Under the pieces are notes generated by a model. It was not told the origin of the DNA. It made no database searches and saw only the letters and a list, made by a program, of their open reading frames with translations. Positions 42,640 to 55,234 of a DNA stretch of 64,000 nucleotides are shown in pieces (positions within the stretch are counted from its first letter, which is position 1; each line of letters begins with the position of its first letter). The translations under genes and the position numbers were made by a program. Source of the stretch: Steinernema hermaphroditum (Eukaryota; Nematoda; Chromadorea; Rhabditida; Steinernematidae); NCBI GenBank assembly GCA_030435675.1, contig CM059621.1:16554001-16618000 (forward strand), read 5' to 3'.

Positions 42640-45606
42640 ACAGGTCCTTCAACAACTTGAGTGAAATAGGTGAATTTGGGTAAATTAAGCGCATCTGTGT
42701 CTATCTTAAGAGGTAGACCTATAGACACAGGCCTAGCTCTATAACTCTATTTTTGCTTCACTCTATTGATATAATGCGCTTCCACCAAAAGTGCAAACAG
42801 CGGCGATGCAGCTAATCTAATGCCATTTGCAGAAAAATCTTCCTCTGACGTCATTGGGCTGACGTCAGTGTAGAAATGAGTCGGACATTTCTGCGCTCTT
42901 GGTCAAACGAAACGTATTTGGTGGCTTCGAAAACAGTTTTTTTGGGAACATTAGAACAGAGAGTGTTCCCATAGAAAATTTGGATATTGAAATTTTGTCT
43001 TTTATGTTCAATTTTGACCATCAGGATACTCGATATTCTCTATGTTGACAACGTTCCTTCGTACATTTTTATCTACAATTTTTGACCTAGGACATGAGGG
43101 TTTTATGTACATTATGCCCAAATAATTGATTCGATCCAAAGTAGCTGAGAAAACCAGAGCAAAGATTTTATCGAATTTGGATACTGAAATTTTGTTTTTT
43201 ATGTTCAATTTTAACCATCTTGCATGTGATCATCGTCCTCGGTATCAACTTTCCATCTAAGCACTGAAATGAAAGCCCGAATTTTCCTCAAAATGGACTC
43301 CATGGAAACTTCTTAAATTTTAGGGGGCGTAGACCTGACGATAGTCACCGGAAACACATAGACTATATTAAGCATTAATTTTTATTTTTCTTTTTTTTTT
43401 TTTTTTGACCTGAGACCTGAGGCGTTTTGCCCAAATAATTGATTCGATCTGAAGTAGGTGAGAAAACCAACGGACAGAATGTTGTTTTTGTTGAGCAATG
43501 CGACACAAATAATTTTTGCCAGGCAATGAGACATTCTTTCGTAGATCTATTTGGGGGGAAATTGCTTTGCTTTTAACTCCCTAATTTCCAATATTTGTAT
43601 TTTTTCTTAAGATTAGTTCACTACATGAAACTTGTACGTAGGAAGTATTTATGGTTAGCCGATAAATTGATATATCTCAATCAAAAGTGAATCGAGGCGA
43701 GATATTTTTGGATATAATCAGCTCCTCCTGGTACGCTCTTTCTTCACAAGGGATCCTTCTGCGGTGTCCTGTAACTGATGTGATTCTAAGTAGGTGAGAA
43801 AGTGAGATGTGAGAAAACCTAAGTATAGAATGTTGTTTTTTTTGAGGACTTGCCACATGCGACACAAGTAATTTTTGTCAGGTTTTATTTTCTTCCGTAG
43901 ATCTTTTCCCGGAAAAATCCAGCTCAAAGAATGGTTTCTCTGTCATTTCTTCTGAAGGTAACGAAACAAATGAGCCAAGTTCATATCATAACACTTCGGG
44001 ACTGTCTGGACTGTCTAGTCTGCTTCGAACTTCGACAGTCTCTGGCACTTAGATTCAAAATTGCAACCCCATTCAGTTCTAAATCTCGCCAATTGCATCC
44101 CGAAATTCAGAGATGTGCAAAATCGTAATTATGTGAATAATTTTTGTCATTCTTCCCGAGCTGTAATTTGGCGAGCGAACTCAGCGATAGCTGAAGTACG
44201 ACATAATGCGTTGGGACCCCCTGGACTGTCTAGTTTGCTTCGACTTCGATAGTCTCTGACACTTGGCTTCAAAATTGCAACCCCATTCAGTTCAAAATCT
44301 TTCCAATTGCATTCGGAAATTCACAGAAAGTGCAGATGTGCACGTAATTATGTGCAAAATAAAATTGGCGACATATCGATTGTCAGATACCTCGGCGACC
44401 ACTCCACCATCCTCTGCTCCCTTGGGCCATACTCCTCCTCAAAGGGCGCATTAGCGCCGATTGCTCCGCGGCATCAGCGTCGGGTGCATTTCTTCCTCTT
44501 TGCACTTTCTTACTTATGCTAATGACCTCTGGATGGAGTTCGTGCCGCGAGCTGCCGCTTCCTTCTCGGGTCTTTCTTCACGTTTCTGTTTCTTCAGTAC
44601 GTAAGTTCAATATTCCTTTGTGCACTGGTAAAGACACATTCATAAGTAGCGGCGTCGATCGTGGATACCGTCGCCGTGACCGTGACCAATAGTCATTTGG
44701 TAGACAATCGGAGGTCCATTGGTCTCGAAAGCATAGTGGCGTTGAACAGGCCGCTCTTTAACTGTTTGTGTGGCTCAATGCGAACGTTCTGATTCCTAAA
44801 CCGGTCGGGGTTGGTTCAAGTTTGGTTCAATTTTTTTCGATGCATCAAATCGGCTCTTTTTTATTTTGTTTTATTCCAAACATTTCCTGATTTTATAACT
44901 CTCGTCACGGTAGTCCGATAAGAAAATTGAAACTCAAATGCACCATCCATCCAATAGAACGTTTTTTTTTCATTTTTTTCAGAACAAATAATGGCAGAGT
45001 ATTTTCTTGAACTTCCACATTCTTGACAACCCTTCAGCTATCGTAATCTATCTACCGTAAAGCGGTTTATAGCCAACGCACGGCAATGTACCGAATTGCG
45101 TACGTTTTGACCACCTTTCCGTTATCGTTTGCATATCTAAGTTTTTTTTTTTTTGCAAATCAATTTTCTCTTTTCGAGGTAATCAACACCGTAATGCGGT
45201 TAAAAGTGAAAATCGTAAGTGTAATTTTTAACCCATTTGTCGAGTAATTCCATGTTAATTTGGGAAATTTTTGGATGTCGTGCACGTTGAAATATGTTGT
45301 AAAGGTTCTTACGGTGATCACGTTCAAGGTGCATTAGTTTTGTTTGATAGCAATAAAGGGTTCATTATAATCGACGGTCGTGGTAGCGATCGCAATAATT
45401 TCTTTGAATCTTTTCTTAGAACGCATATCTTTGATATTTTGGGAACTTATTAGTCATACATAGTTGTACAAATCTCAAGGTTTGGGTTCGATAGGCGTCT
45501 GACAGTTCGACCTGTTTACCGTAAAAATCGGCATCATTTTTGGATACTGTGTCTGATTTGTAAACGGTCGGGGTCGCTTCGACTAAGTTATCAGGTTACC
45601 TTGTAA
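42640..45606. repeat. Gene-poor DNA with local duplications
   Basis: Diverged direct duplications are visible. Blocks at about 43080-43200, 43405-43520 and 43770-43880 share CCAAATAATTGATTCGATC or GTAGGTGAGAAA words and end at an ATTTTTG. Blocks at 43990-44130 and 44215-44360 share CAAAATTGCAACCCCATTCAG. A second tRNA-promoter-like repeat lies at 44727-44830 and a weaker one near 45545-45585. No gene supported. Confidence 0.6.
44727..44830 (+). mobile_element. tRNA-promoter-like short repeat, copy b
   Basis: Shares CATAGTGG, TGTGTGGCTCAATGCGAACG and TTCT with the copy at 35825-35935, then a GG.CGGGGTTGGTTCAAG region in place of the B-box-like GGGTTCGGTCC. Probably the same tRNA-derived SINE family. 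Confidence 0.45.
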
Positions 45607-46052
45607 GGTTATCATCAGAGATGCCGACTCGGGTTGATTTCGCAATCGGAGCCGGGCCGCGAGCCGGCTCGGCTCAGTTGGGCGGGTGGTCCGAGCCGGC
45701 TCGGCTCGGGTTGGCTCCGAGCCGGCCGTGAGCCGACAATATATACTAGGGAAAATTTCGATCGTTCGCGGGGAGCGGTAATAAGGGCGCAGACGACCAG
45801 AGACAATTGGCATACAGCGGCGAAGCAACGGGCATCCGATTTTCTCTCGTCGTCTGCTGCCGCTCCCCGCGAACAGTCGGAATTTTCCCTAGTATATATG
45901 GCGGAAACCCGGCTCGGGTTCGGCTCAAGCCCCCCCCCCCCCCCCCCGTTTCACGAGCCGAGCCCGAGCTGGGTGGTCCGAGCCGGCTCGGCTCAGGCTC
46001 GGCTCAGAGGCTCCGGCTCGGCTCAGGCTCAGTTGGCATCTCTGGTTATCAT
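45607..46052. mobile_element. Foldback DNA transposon (MULE-like MITE), 428 bp with 9-bp target duplication
   Basis: Target duplication GGTTATCAT at 45607-45615 and 46044-46052. The element (45616-46043) begins CAGAGATGCCGACT and ends AGTTGGCATCTCT, which are inverted. Internally the arms remain inverted over most of the length: ATATATACTAGGGAAAATTT near 45739 pairs with AATTTTCCCTAGTATATAT near 45880, and GTTCGCGGGGAGCGG pairs with CCGCTCCCCGCGAAC. Arms also contain many GAGCCGGCTCGGCTC repeats and a 17-base C run. No transposase. A 9-bp duplication fits Mutator-like elements. Confidence 0.85.
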
Positions 46053-46559
46053 TCAATGAACATCTCGGATGATATCATTTTTGGTGTCTTGAAAACACAT
46101 CAACCCAACTTGCAAAGCTTGGACCGCATTCTGCAGTCATGTTTCATACTGTCCCCAGTCCATGTTACAGAGCCTAGGCTATTCCATTGTTCCGTCCAAG
46201 CCTCGATCCTTGCCTCATTCAAAACCTTATCTCAGATAGGTTTGGGCTCGACAGGCGTTTAAAACTTCGTTAAGGTTACCAGCTACGAGCTTATCATTCA
46301 ATATGTGCACATTTCGGTATCATTTTTGCGCGACAACTGCATCAACCAATATCATACTGTCATACAGTATACATACATGTACAGCCACTATTGAATACGT
46401 CGTGTCTGTCTATTCATTAACATTTTCGCGCCTTTATCGCCAAAATCGCCGATCAACGAATAGTCAATTTCAGAAGCCGCTCATTTCCGTTTCCGTTCCG
46501 GGCAGAAGAGCTAGTCTGATTCCTCGTCTCTGACTACTGCCACACTACTTCATGGCACA

Positions 46560-47330
46560 CATAATCGCATTTGCCGTCTCGTCTCGTCTAGACGCCACTC
46601 CCGCTCTATTTCTCCGCTCATCATCGTCCTCGCCGTTGCACAATCTCTTCCTTTTGGCGCCGCCAACGACCCACCAAGTGACTCATGTTGCACTCCATAT
46701 TAGCCCTGTGATCCTGGCCCGGAGGCCCTCTGCTGATCCAGGCCCCTGATGGGCCGCTCAATTCGGCCAATTAGCGCCAACTCGCGATTGTTATTTGATT
46801 TTTTTGTGCGCGTAATTATGCGCTGATGCGGCGGCGGCGCCTCTGGCAGACGCCGCTGGCGCGGCCCAACGCCGCTTTTTGCCGCACCACATATTGTGTG
46901 AGAACATAGGCGAGTTTATGGGTTTTACGATTTTCAATAATGTGTTCGCGCCGGCTTTCGCCTCTCTTGTCTTATCGATCTGTTGCGATTCGGCGCCCGG
47001 CCGGGATGTGCGTATTTCGTTCGAAAATATGATGTTGTGAGGGGCGTCCATCCCGTTTTTGGGCACCCCTTCTACTACTGTCCTGGATACGCGTTTTCGG
47101 CCCCACCCTACGCCCCTGGCTACGTGTTTACACGTTCTTCTCTCGCGGCCACAACAACATTACGAGGCCATCAGCAGCGATACGAGAATATCGACGACTC
47201 AGATTCAATTTGCGCGCTTATCGATTTTCTAATGGAGGGGCTACTTCGCCTCTTAGTTATCGGATTTTCGCGTTCTTTGCCTGAGTTTCGCCATGCTGGA
47301 AATGAAGCGGCAATCCGTTTTATCATCGAC
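46560..47330. other. GC-rich island, possible regulatory region
   Basis: GC-rich stretch with GGCGCCGCC, GCGGCGGCGGCGCC and CGCCGGC words around a core GTGCGCGTAATTATGCGCTGATG-type segment. No coding support. Similar in style to the islands at 36.3 and 55.2 kb. Confidence 0.35.
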
Positions 47331-48725
47331 CCCATGATGATACTCCCTTGGCGTCATTTGACGCGTCGAGACGGAGGCGCTGAGAGATCGTTTCCGATTT
47401 TTGAGTGGAAGGCTGTTGAGTCATATATTGCTCGTGGATATATCATTTTTTTCACGTTCTTGTAGTGTAGATCCATTGCATTTAGTCTTCGGTCCATGGC
47501 CATCTTTTTCTCGTTCATGCCTCATCCTATTCCCGGTCCATCCTTACCCTATGCTCTATGATAAATGACATGAGATCCGTAGATCCATAGTTTCTTGTGG
47601 AAACATTTTTTATCTTCTATGGTCCTGACATGGCCTATGGACTTGTCTTTGTATACTCCACTTTTGTACGTTGAGTTAACATACTTATTTTTTGTGCGAT
47701 TTTCGGAAGTGATCTTTCATCTCATTAGCATAATTGTATCGGTCGATTACGTGATCTATAGATGCACTATTGTGGATTTGGTATGCCCCATGATGTAGAA
47801 TTAGATCCGTAGTTTCTTGTCGAAACGTTTTTAGAGGTTCCATAGCCCCTAACGTCCTCTACCGACTTGTTTATTTTTGGTTGTTTAGTGCAGACACACA
47901 TGACCATTTCTTTGCCTTTTTTCGTTCGGATCTGTGACTAAATTCATTAACACAAATTGTCTATCTGCCTTGATTTGGATTTATCTATCTAAACTCGACT
48001 TCGGGATAAGTATCGAGGACTATATTTCATTTTTTCCATATGGGATTAGATCCGTGAGGTTCTTTGTGAGGTTCTATAGTCCCTCACATCGTCTACGGAC
48101 TCATTGTTGGATACTCCACATACGTAACTGTCTTTTTTTAGTTCGATTTTTGAGGTGGATCCCTTTTTTCTAGGAGGATCATCTTGAATGTGTACACAGT
48201 TTTCCATTTAGGACCAAAAAATGAGGCCGAAATACAAATCTGGCGCGGTCATACAAAGAAAGCCCTCATTACCTTTTTTCGCATACGCTCTAAAATGTGA
48301 AAATTAAAGAAAATTTCGGAAATCCCACCTCCGAGACCCGGTCAGGAATTGTTGAGTGGAGGCTGTTGGGCCATATGTTTTTCGTGGACATTTTTGTTCA
48401 GGGATAGTCCTCTATGAACCAAAAGGTGTAGAATCTGCAGTTTTTCGTCGAAACTTTTGTGAGGCTCTATAGCCCCTGACATCGCCTATGGACCTATTTT
48501 TGTGAACTCCACATAGTTCACTTTTTTTAATTCATTTTTGAGATCATATCAATCGGTCATTAGCGATTATGTGAGAAAAAGACAAAGCTGTGCCACCCGC
48601 ATACTTGACTGATGATTTTTGGATAGACGAGCGAATACGAAACAAATTAACACAACTGTATTCAGCTCTCTCTTGATTTTTAAATTTGACTAGATATCAT
48701 TCTGATTCTGCTTCCGAGGAGATAT
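47331..48725 (+). repeat. Diverged repeats of a GATCCGTAGTTTCTTGT unit
   Basis: Units around 47575, 47805, 48050 and 48430 share an AGATCCGTAGTTTCTTGT.GAAAC block, a TAGCCCCT.A.(C/A)GTC.TC/CC(T/A)A(C/T)(G/C)GAC block and an ATTTTTG or TATTTTTG. This indicates degenerate tandem duplication. No gene supported. Confidence 0.6.
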
Positions 48726-49314
48726 GTTCCCTCGGCTGTATACAAGAATTGTGCACATAATTCAATCCGTGTGCACATAATTAATTTCGTGTGCACAGAA
48801 TTCCAAACGTGTGCACATAATTAATTTCGTAAGAAGGTAAAGTTAGGATTTAGGCTGCGGCCGGACCGCAGACGAGCTCTGTATTCATTTTTTTGGAACG
48901 GGTTAACATCCAGGCTTCGCTTAGGCAAACCTCGACTTGGTTTAGGCTCCGGCTTAGGACCACGCCTATGGATTTATCAAGACTACAGGGCTCGCCCTTC
49001 GGGCTCGCTTAAACATCATAGGCATAGTCCTAAGCCGGAGCCTAAGCCACGCCGGGGTTTGCCTAAGCCACGCCGGGGTTTGCCTAAGCCACGCCGGGGT
49101 TTGCCTAAGCCAAGCCGGGGTTTGCCTAGGCGAAGCCTAGAAGCAAGAACATCCTAAATTTACTTTCTAGCGAAGCGTAAAAACAAGAAAATCCTAACTT
49201 TACCTGTTTACGAAATTAATTATGTGCACACGAAGTCCGTTATGTGCACACGGATTGAATTATGTGCACACGAAATTAATTATGTGCACAATTCTTGTAT
49301 ACAGCCGTTCCCTC
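48726..49314. mobile_element. Foldback DNA transposon (hAT-like MITE), 573 bp with 8-bp target duplication
   Basis: Target duplication GTTCCCTC at 48726-48733 and 49307-49314. The ends are inverted: GGCTGTATACAAGAATTGTG and CACAATTCTTGTATACAGCC. Each arm carries four spaced copies of a GTGTGCACATAATT-type word in opposite orientation, then GGTAAAGTTAGGATT. The centre has another inverted pair (GGCTCCGGCTTAGGAC against GTCCTAAGCCGGAGCC) and four tandem 21-bp units CCTAAGCCACGCCGGGGTTTG at about 49042-49125. No transposase. An 8-bp duplication fits hAT-type elements. Confidence 0.9.
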
Positions 49315-52300
49315 CAGTGGCTAAATACTTCTCATTTGAAAGAATCTGCCGCTCCATGTTTATGACCGCAAATGAAAGGCCAGAAAAAGGAAATCCGATT
49401 TTTGCAGTAAATTCCTTTGATTTTTGATCCCGTGATGAAATAACGAACAAATTCATTCAACAGAACTGTATCCATCCAAAAAGGACCAGACCCAGCTAAA
49501 ACAGTAACAACGTTAGGCAAATGCGAAACCGGTGCGGCTAAGTCCGTATAGGCACAGAAGGCGCACAAGGCCGCAACGTGTGACAACATAACAAGAACTT
49601 CGATGGTTGCTACCTAATTCCCAAACTCGAGCATAATCCCACCATCTTATCACCCATCAGGGTCCAGGACGAGATCGACCTTGTCATTCGATTGATTTCC
49701 AGCACCATCAAATTGGAGATCGTCTTCGTCTATCAGTCTTGCCAGCTTGATCTATCTTTGAATTTTGAAATTTTTGAAGTCATGATCAAACATTAACAGT
49801 GGTATTAAAAAGAAGGGGCAGTCCATTCTATCGCCCATTAACGCATTTCCTTGCCGATACTCCATTTGTAACGGCGGTGTTCCATAAATAGAATCCTATA
49901 AGTGCTCACCAAACGACCGATATATGAGTCTTCTTCCGATGCGGATGTTTAGTCGTGAAGGAAGTGAATTCCGTGGCTTCCGAGAGAGAATTCATTTTTT
50001 ATACTTACGACACTATTTCGGATTTCGTGTACCTTATGATAAATGAGCTCTTTGTTTTATTTTTGTTTTCCGAGAGCTTTTTGTTTGGTTTCCTAGAGAG
50101 AGAGAAAAGATCGTTGGCGATGACAGCCTTAGCACTGAACGGATGGTTTCTGTTGCGTGCTGACCACACGCATTGTGATCACTGTTCGTATTCGGTTCGG
50201 TCTCACCACGATCCCAACCGTCTACAGTCTCTGTCTGCGATGTCATTCACTCTGTCTGGCATTCGCTCCTGTTTCTATGCTTTATTTGTGCCTAACGCCT
50301 GTCTCTGCACCCTGTTCTTGTGTATGTCCGCGTTAGGATTGTTTACGTGTTTTGTTTTAATTATAAAGGTTTAATTACCCAAGTTTGAGGTCTCCCACCA
50401 GGTAGAGCTCTACGCTCCCTCAAACTATTGTTACGACAAGACGTAACAGTTTCCAATTTTTGCAGTTGAATTTACAAAGGAGCACTCCATTTCATCATCG
50501 TTTTATTTATTATAATATCATCTTTGTTCATGCGATCTCCCTTTGCACTGAATAGATGACTATTCGTGCCTATTCGTAGCACTGAAGTGGGTCATCGAGG
50601 TGGACGCTCCCAAAAATTTCTTGTTTAGTGAAATCCATTTCACTCATGTCCTTCACGTCTGTAATGAACCGTCTTTGTGCCTTCCTTTGTAGTCGACACT
50701 TGGTCATAACAATTCGAATTAAATCCCAAGTTCCGATCCAATAGATCGTCCCTTTTGTCAAAACGTTCATAGATGTGAAGTAAACGACTAATTTCAGTGC
50801 CCAACTATCCGAAAGACATTTTTGGCGATTGTTGTGAGAATCCATTGCAGTCCGTCCACATTTTTCACGAAAGAAATTGTTAAAGACAGATATCTTTATT
50901 CGTCACGAAACAGTTGTCACAATCATATAACGTATATCTGTAAATCTGATTTTTGCACTTACTTAAAAATCTTATTAAAGGACACTACAGGTGGAATAAT
51001 TTCCAATTTAGTCGTTTAAATGGTTATTTCTTCATTTGTGTCCCATCTGAAAGACCTTTCGTATTATTTGGGTGCCTTTTTGAACAAATATTGCCAAAAA
51101 CGTGACCCTGACCCACGTTGGCCACAGTATTACTGTATGTTCTTCTGCCCGTTACTGTACTAGTTTCACATATACGACTTGTAATGATTCCTAAACCACT
51201 TTTGTATCAATATTTTTGTCATTGGATAAGGAAAATTTTTGGGATGGGATCCTACGGTGTTTTCGATAAAGCAGCGTGCGAAATGTTCAATCACATTGTT
51301 CCTATTTTTGATGTTCTCGTCATAATTCTTTTGCTCGAAAAATAGCCAAAAAATAAGCCAAAGTGGAGCGCCTAGAGCATTTGCCCGACTTCCTAACCTT
51401 GAATTTATTTGCAATGTCTTAAGTTTACACAAAACGGCACCCACATATAACCACCGTTCGTAGTATGTATGACCTTCCGCTTTACTCCTTGGCGTCATGG
51501 CTTCACGTCTAGGGCATCGAAGGATGTTAATGTTGACACAACACCAGCTTCGGTTATGAAGTAAACATTTTTGGCCGCGGATGTTGATGACGGACGCACC
51601 GTTTTCTGCTAACTCGCCCTTCATCCATGACGGAATAATGATGCTTCGCATTCGGATTTTTGAGCTCAGGTTTCTGTTCCAAACCAGAAAAGCCCCACAA
51701 TGCTCTAGAACACTGCGGAAGAGTCAAAGAAGACAGTGAACGAAAGCTGCACTTCTCAGAACGACCAAGTGACTTCTGACAGAAAGTATCTGAGCGTCGA
51801 AAGAAAAAGGTTCCTGGTCATTGGTCATGATATTTTCATCGGCCAAAATCTCTGCGATGGTTCAAAATGGGGTTTACTTGGCATAAAGCCGTTTCAGGGG
51901 CTCCCCTGGATATCGGGCGCCCCATCGTTTTGTGAGTTTTAGGCCTCCCCTCCCGGATTTCGGTTCCCTTTGAAAACCTGTGGAGTAATGTGGAGCTACC
52001 ACTCAAAACACAGTAATTTGTGGATCTCGTCTGGCCTCAATTTTAAAAATCAGGTTAATATCATTGTAGAACCTTGTCAGAACGATTTTTAAAGCATGTA
52101 TGGCGTCCACAAAAACCAGATTAAAAAGATGCAACTAGCAGAACTTTTGGACCACATGGCACTTTTGTGTGTTTCTTTTCTGTTTGCTTTCCTGTATTTT
52201 TGTTTATATACATATCGCATTAGAATTGAGGTATCGATGAAAATGATCCTTGTATTTGGCGCTGGCGGTTGGAGGGGTGACGCACGTGGCGAAGCCGTGT

Positions 52301-52680
52301 CTCTCTGATGCATTCATATTTTCGTGAATTCAAAGCCTTCCACATGGGTGAAGCCTGAACAAGCTACAAGCGGTCGAAATCACTCAAACAAGGATTGAAT
52401 GATACTCTACGGTATTACTGTGTTGGGCATAAGTGCTTCCTTGTAAAATTAGCAGAATTTTTGGTCCGATGCGCTTTACCTTTTTTATAGGCGTCTATTT
52501 TTGCCATTGAACGTCTCCATTATTTGATAAGGCGTGCTCCAATTAATCACAGAATAACTGAACTCTTCTGTTTCTTGCGTGGCTACAGACCATCCGTGCT
52601 TCTTTGGTTCTAATGCTGCTTGTTCATAACCTATGTTAGGTTATTTCAGATGTATTGAATGAACGATTGAGGAGAAACAA
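49315..52680. other. Gene-poor AT-rich DNA
   Basis: Several medium open frames exist (for example 49955-50374 + and 51651-51166 -) but they lack splice structure, homology or coding composition. Contains many ATTTTTG motifs. Confidence 0.45.
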
Positions 52681-52699
52681 TGTACTTTAATGTACTCTA

Positions 52700-54660
52700 T
52701 TCATACTGTGATCTTCTGTCATATTCGAGAGTCTTTGAGCAGTAGAGGTTTGAAGCAGAGATTCCAACTCGGTGGCTGAGTTTGAACGAGCAAAGGAATG
52801 TAAATTTTTGGATGTTGATACCGTATTCCTGCGCAAGCAGACAAGTCTGGTAGTCTGGTTCCATGACGATCTCGTGAGTGAGGCGGTCAAAGAATTGCTC
52901 TGGATGCAAAACGAGGCGAAATGACGAAATGTAAATTTTTGGGGGTTGTCTCTCGTCATTTGCACAGAAACAGTCAAAAGAAATGTAAATTTACTTGCTT
53001 GCTTGTAGTCCTGTACAAGCAGACAACAGTAAACCGGCCGTTATGTATCGTAACTTTTTGCGCTAGAAATGTCCGAAAAGTGAAGCGATTATTGTCGAAC
53101 CTTTCACTTCGTGTATATCTGTTTTTCTTGTGGGCGAATAGAGTCATTTTAGCCATAAGATCTAGGCGTTATTTGGGTTAAACCACATGAGATTTTTCGC
53201 GAGAATTTTGAGCTTCCTTTCAATTCGTAAAAAGCTACATTTTTGTTTTATTGTTCTCCTCCTGACTCCACTCGCGCCGCCAGAGAAGCTGAAGAAGCGT
53301 TACAACTCCGAAGTCTGTGCCGCCAGCTGCCTTGATGGTTCCCGGTTGGCCCGTTGTGCTCCACCGACGCGTTTCGCCCAGATGCCGTTCTTCGCCCGTG
53401 CTGCCCGCGGAAGCCGCCGAAGAAGCTTCTCAACTCCGACGTCCGCGCTGCCACCCGAGCTGAAGATGGGCTTGCTGTGTTCCACCGTCTCCGGGGTCAA
53501 CTCTTCGCCTCTCTGATGCCCGCGCACACTGATGGGATCGTCGCCTTCTACTGATGCTGTGCCCTGCGCCGAAGCCAGAAGACCGACGACTACGGAGTGA
53601 CAATGTGGTTTTTGTGCATATATATGACGTCTCGCAAGGCGTAAGCCTTAGATACGAGAAATAAACTCGTAAACTCGTAAACTTGTTCTCCTCCACCTAT
53701 GAGAACCCGTCAGAATCGGCTATTTTCTCGCTTCGTTTCGAGCAATAGAGGTTTGAACCGGAGATGCCAACTCGATGACTGAGTTTGAACAAGCCTCCGA
53801 ATGTAAATTTTTGCACAGAGCACAAACAGTCAATAGTAAACCGGCGCTCATATATCGTAAACTGTAGTATATTTTTGTTCCAGAAATCTCCTTACAGTGA
53901 AATGCTTATCGTCGAGCCGTTTACTTAGAGTTCTTGGAGTATATCGAGAGCGAGTCGAGGCTAGAGTCATTCTTGTATTAGGCGTAAGATCCAGGCGTGA
54001 TTTGGGTTAAAACACGTACCACATGAGACTTTTGAGTTACCTTTCGAATCGTGAAAAGATAAATTTTTGAGGCCGTTTTCACAATTCCGAAAATTGGAGT
54101 TGGATATCTGATAACATTTCATTCATAGCCCCGCTTTGATTCATCGGAGTGTGACTAGTAAAGTTGTCTTTATCATATGCCTCACATAGGCGCCATCTTT
54201 CTTTTGATGTGTAGTGACTCGTGGCTAATAGGAAGTGAAAATATCTCATCTATGCTCATCCATTTTTGCGCAATCCTTTGGAAAAAAATAGAGACATCAA
54301 AGGGACATGGAGGTCATTTTTGGTCAAGGCTCGTGGCATTTTTTGGACGTGTTTGGTTATAGCATAATTTTGTGCTTGAAATGTCCTTGCAGTGAAGTGA
54401 TCATCGTCGAGCCTTTTACTTGAATGGCGTAAGATCCAGGCGTGATTTGGGCTAAAATAACATGGTACCATGAGATTTTTAGCGAGACTTTTGAGTTACT
54501 TTTTGTGAGAAACCTGTCGAATCGTAAAAAGATACATTTTTGCAACGGTTTCCAGAATTCAGTATTGTTCCCAGTCACCTATGAGATTATGTCAGAATCG
54601 GCTATTTGGTTGTTTTATGTGTTACACATACATTTGAGTGTTCGAATAGGAGAAAATTAG
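52700..54660 (+). repeat. Diverged tandem duplications, interrupted by a SINE-like insertion
   Basis: Blocks at 52725 and 53740 share AGTTTGAAC.AGC and AATGTAAATTTTTG after a GAGGTTTGAA..AGAGAT.CCAACTCG start. Blocks at about 53160, 53990 and 54430 share GGCGTGATTTGGG(T/C)TAAA, CATGAGA.TTTT and TCGTAAAAAG.TACATTTTTG (or AGATAAATTTTTG). ATTTTTG is preserved at the equivalent position in every copy although flanks differ. Confidence 0.7.
53251..53694 (+). mobile_element. SINE-like retroelement copy 3, variant body
   Basis: Target duplication TTGTTCTCCTCC at 53251-53262 and 53683-53694. The 420-bp insert ends in GCAAGGCGTAAGCCTTAGAT then AAATAAACTCGTAAACTCGT, the family tail. The body only loosely matches copies 1, 2 and 4. 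It is GC-rich and has an internal near-repeat (AAGCTGAAGAAGCGTTACAA and AAGAAGCTTCTCAACTCCGA). No intact protein. Confidence 0.85.
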
Positions 54661-55234
54661 AGTTGGAGATCTGATAATGCTTCATTTTTAGCCATACATG
54701 ATCACGCGTTCATTGGGCTCTGGCTGCTAAGGTTGCTTATATCACATGCTTCACATAGGCGCCACCTTTCGTTTGATAGGTTGTGAATCTTCGCCAATAG
54801 TGGAAGTGGCAATCTCTCATCTGTGCTCATCATGTCAATTTTTGCAACAAGATGACAGGGTGGTCATGAAGTATAGCACTTAACTGAAGGTCGCCGACTT
54901 ATCCTTACAGTGGTTGGATTAGATTGGAACCGGGCAATCATGCATCACATATATCTGTGATCATTTATGTCAATTTTTGCGCCGATACATTGCAAAAAAT
55001 AGATAAATGAAGGTCATTTTTGGTCGTTGAAATTAATGTCCAGCCTATGTTTTCTGTACTGTTTTCATTTCTCACTTTTTATGTTGTGTATATACCGTAT
55101 AACAGACGTCTGAAGATCTGGGAGGCTATGACTGGTATACTTCATCCATTCTTCCACCCATTTAATAGAGTCTTATGCATATCTCGACTTTTTTCCGCAA
55201 AAAAAAATGCCGAATTCGGTTGTGCGTTTGTCTC

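Noticed and set aside
51166..51651. 161-residue minus-strand open frame in the gene-poor region
   Set aside because: No domain, no splice or promoter context and AT-driven composition; similar frames occur by chance in a region this size.
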